Shown: positions 62,030 through 64,000 of the stretch, piece by piece
How the letters are laid out: each line of letters begins with the position of its first letter
Numbering within the stretch: position 1 is the first letter of the stretch
Assembly: GCF_010183535.1 (NCBI RefSeq)
Contig: NC_071328.1
Coordinates: 11,222,001-11,286,000, forward strand
DNA length: 64,000 bases
Direction: 5' to 3'
Source: Caenorhabditis remanei
Lineage: Eukaryota > Nematoda > Chromadorea > Rhabditida > Rhabditidae
Made by a program: the position numbers and the translations under genes
The notes under the pieces: model-generated
Database searches by the model: none
What the model saw: the letters and a program-made list of their open reading frames with translations, nothing else
What the model was told of the DNA's origin: nothing

Positions 62030-64000
62030 TCAAATAGACGAATCATTTGGAAGTTTACTATAGCACACCACTCGACACTCGGGATGTTTCTCCATTCGTT
62101 TCGGAGGTTCCAGCTCATTCAACAACATTTGAAGCTCAGCTTTTTGAGTGGAATACTGAAAGAAAAGTCAATACCAAAGTGATTGGAAAGCCAAAATTCG
62201 GCTGATCAAAATTTACTAGTTGTCCAACGAATCCGTTCTTCAGAGTGTTTTAAATGAACATTCATATTTTTCAAAACTTCAGCTTACTAACTATATTAGC
62301 TTAGTATTGCATTTCCAGCCAAAATAGAACCGTCTCTGAAATTACCTGTGGCCCCAATGCATCAATACATCCAAGTATATCAAGATCTTTGTACAATCGA
62401 TATTGCCACGGATGCTCTCTGAGCAATTCCGTTGCCGTGACGGCGCCTTTTTCATTCAATCGACCATCGTCGTACTTCAAAAGATCCGGAAGATGGTTAA
62501 TAATTCCGAACTCAACGAGTTGAGAACGTTGATATTCATCTGCTGTTGCCAGAAGATTTCCAACAATCCAGAGAGACTCCTGTGAAGAAATAGTTATATG
62601 ACATCAAATGTTTTAGTCAAATAATACCTTTCTGAATCGAGGTATGTCAGAATTGATTCCAGACAACAGCCATCCATAGAATCGATCAGAATCTTCCAGA
62701 ACTAGAATAATTGGAACCTTTCTTGAATTCAATAAATTTCAAACTTACCGAAATCTACGTGTCTTACCGCACCGGCCACAATATTCGAGTAAATCCAGGC
62801 GACTTCACAGTGATGCTCTGGAATTGACATTGCGCGATGCTGAAAAAACTGGATTGCAAACTCAATAATTATTAAGACTTCAGATACCAAAACATATCTA
62901 AAATTAATCTTAGTGAGCAAATGATCTGTCTGAGTGTCACTTCCAACAGCAATATTCCCGAGTAGACGGAGAGCCGCCGCGTGAGATTGCTTCTCGTTTT
63001 CATCAAGGAATAGCAGAATAACGTGTTCGACAAGATTTGTTTGGGATTGGAGCATATCGATCTGAAAAATAAACAGTTTTAAACACAAAATATGAAGAGC
63101 TTGTTTTCATAGAAGAGTAACACAGCAAGTTTTGCTTGCCCTAATCGTTTTAGGCTCCAATTTAAGGCCCTTCTATCTCTCTGAACAGCTGAAATTTCAG
63201 AAAGCTATCAACTAGAAAAACGTTTAAAATGTTGTCTTGATTATTGGTAAAGTTTACAGAAATGAAGATCGAGGCTTGCACATCTTAAGAATTTCAAATG
63301 TATTTAACATTTCCTAACTCTCAAAATTTCCAATTTGAAAATACGTTGTGCTAAACTAACCCTCGTCGTATCATGAGTGATATCCACTAAATTCGCCAAA
63401 GTCCACAGAACCATTGGAGCACAATTCATCCTTTCAATCACTTCAGTATCAAGAATCAAATTCGAAAATGTTCGAATGAAAGATCGAGCAACTGGAGCGA
63501 GCATTGTAGCTCTACCTCCGGTTAGAATATTATTGATACACCAAATGAGTTGACGACGTTCGGTATCTTCGAGTTGATGCGAATTTTGTAACATTTTTGA
63601 GAGTATCTGAATCTCAAAAGGTATTTTTAGAACTGAAAGGTGTACTGTACTTTCAAAAGTTTAGGTCTACGACACATCGTTTTACAACTGACACAATCAG
63701 CTGAAATGTTTGCAATCGCCCAGATGGATTGATTGGAAAGACGAGGGTTTGAAGAGCGAATAAGTTGAGTTAGAACCTCGAGAACATTCTGAATACTTGA
63801 AAATAAAGATTGAATCGCCTTTCAGACAAACCGAATTCACGAAGAGATGAGTCACTTCTTTACTGATACAGCACATATTTGTAATGATCCAAACTGCATT
63901 AATCTCTCCGTCGACATCCAGAATCTCACTACGAAGTGCATTCAAAACTCCGTTTTTCTGAAAATTTCAAAGAGACAGAGCTCCAACACTATCTTTAGGA
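62030..64000 (-). CDS. Importin-alpha-like armadillo protein, C-terminal part
   Basis: Eight exons join in phase from the right edge (63832-63957, 63651-63788, 63361-63606, 62888-63061, 62749-62839, 62628-62701, 62346-62579, 62030-62155), giving the last ~402 residues; the 5' end, with any importin-beta-binding domain, is outside. Armadillo repeats carry the importin-alpha WxxxN ladder that binds nuclear localisation signals: [28 protein letters not shown], then [14 protein letters not shown] (the family's RxxxN repeat), AWIYSNI and LWIVGNL. This order, with Arg in the repeat before the last two Trp repeats, is that of karyopherin alpha. Sequence between the ladder residues is divergent and the C-terminal tail ([20 protein letters not shown]) is not the usual acidic one. 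It could be a germline-type importin alpha or a TMCO6-like relative; the symbol is left open. Confidence 0.75.

Overview
This is nuclear DNA of a Caenorhabditis nematode. The evidence is AT-rich non-coding sequence, many 45-60 bp GT...TTTTCAG introns, and a gene set (tax-2, rbpl-1, fcp-1, syx-7, tba-6, fasn-1) that I recall lying on C. elegans chromosome I. The species is not determined. Exon models were built by hand: every junction used has a GT donor, an AG acceptor and a matching reading phase. No alignment or database search was run.

Layout, left to right. (1) 1-4636, minus: 5' part of tax-2, a cyclic-nucleotide-gated channel beta subunit cut by the window edge. Its 2.28-kb intron contains a complete opposite-strand gene for an unrecognised single-pass membrane protein (693-2709). 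(2) 5873-9660, minus: a Costars-domain protein and an unrecognised charged protein, with a tRNA-like relic between them. (3) 11005-13584: three small secreted proteins built from C-x5-C-x5-C-x4-C modules; one is frameshifted. (4) 14780-24616, plus: rbpl-1 (RBBP6-like), fcp-1 (RNA polymerase II CTD phosphatase) and syx-7 (endosomal syntaxin). (5) 25639-29753, minus: a multi-pass membrane protein and a TIP41-domain protein with predicted membrane segments at its N terminus. (6) 31121-32865: a direct duplicate of the syx-7 locus with a nonsense codon, abutting an inverted-repeat element. (7) 33083-35043, plus: a small single-pass membrane protein with CGGAAGT repeats in an intron. (8) 35296-39282, minus: tba-6, an unusual alpha-tubulin whose 2.1-kb intron holds another complete opposite-strand gene with EPNLLS repeats. 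(9) 39283-50346: repeat-rich, with a 1.8-kb foldback element, a DUF273 glycosyltransferase, a duplicated promoter-sized block and two further inverted-repeat element types. (10) 50347-61414, plus: complete fasn-1, type I fatty acid synthase. (11) 62030-64000, minus: C-terminal part of an importin-alpha-like armadillo protein, tail to tail with fasn-1.

Most genes are conserved housekeeping or neuronal genes and are not functionally linked. The less familiar material is the two nested host/guest gene pairs, the syx-7 duplication with its repeat at the junction, the membrane-anchored TIP41 protein, the divergent tubulin, the Cys-module peptide cluster, and the foldback and miniature elements. 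I found no operon that can be proved from sequence, no CRISPR array and no intact transposase gene.
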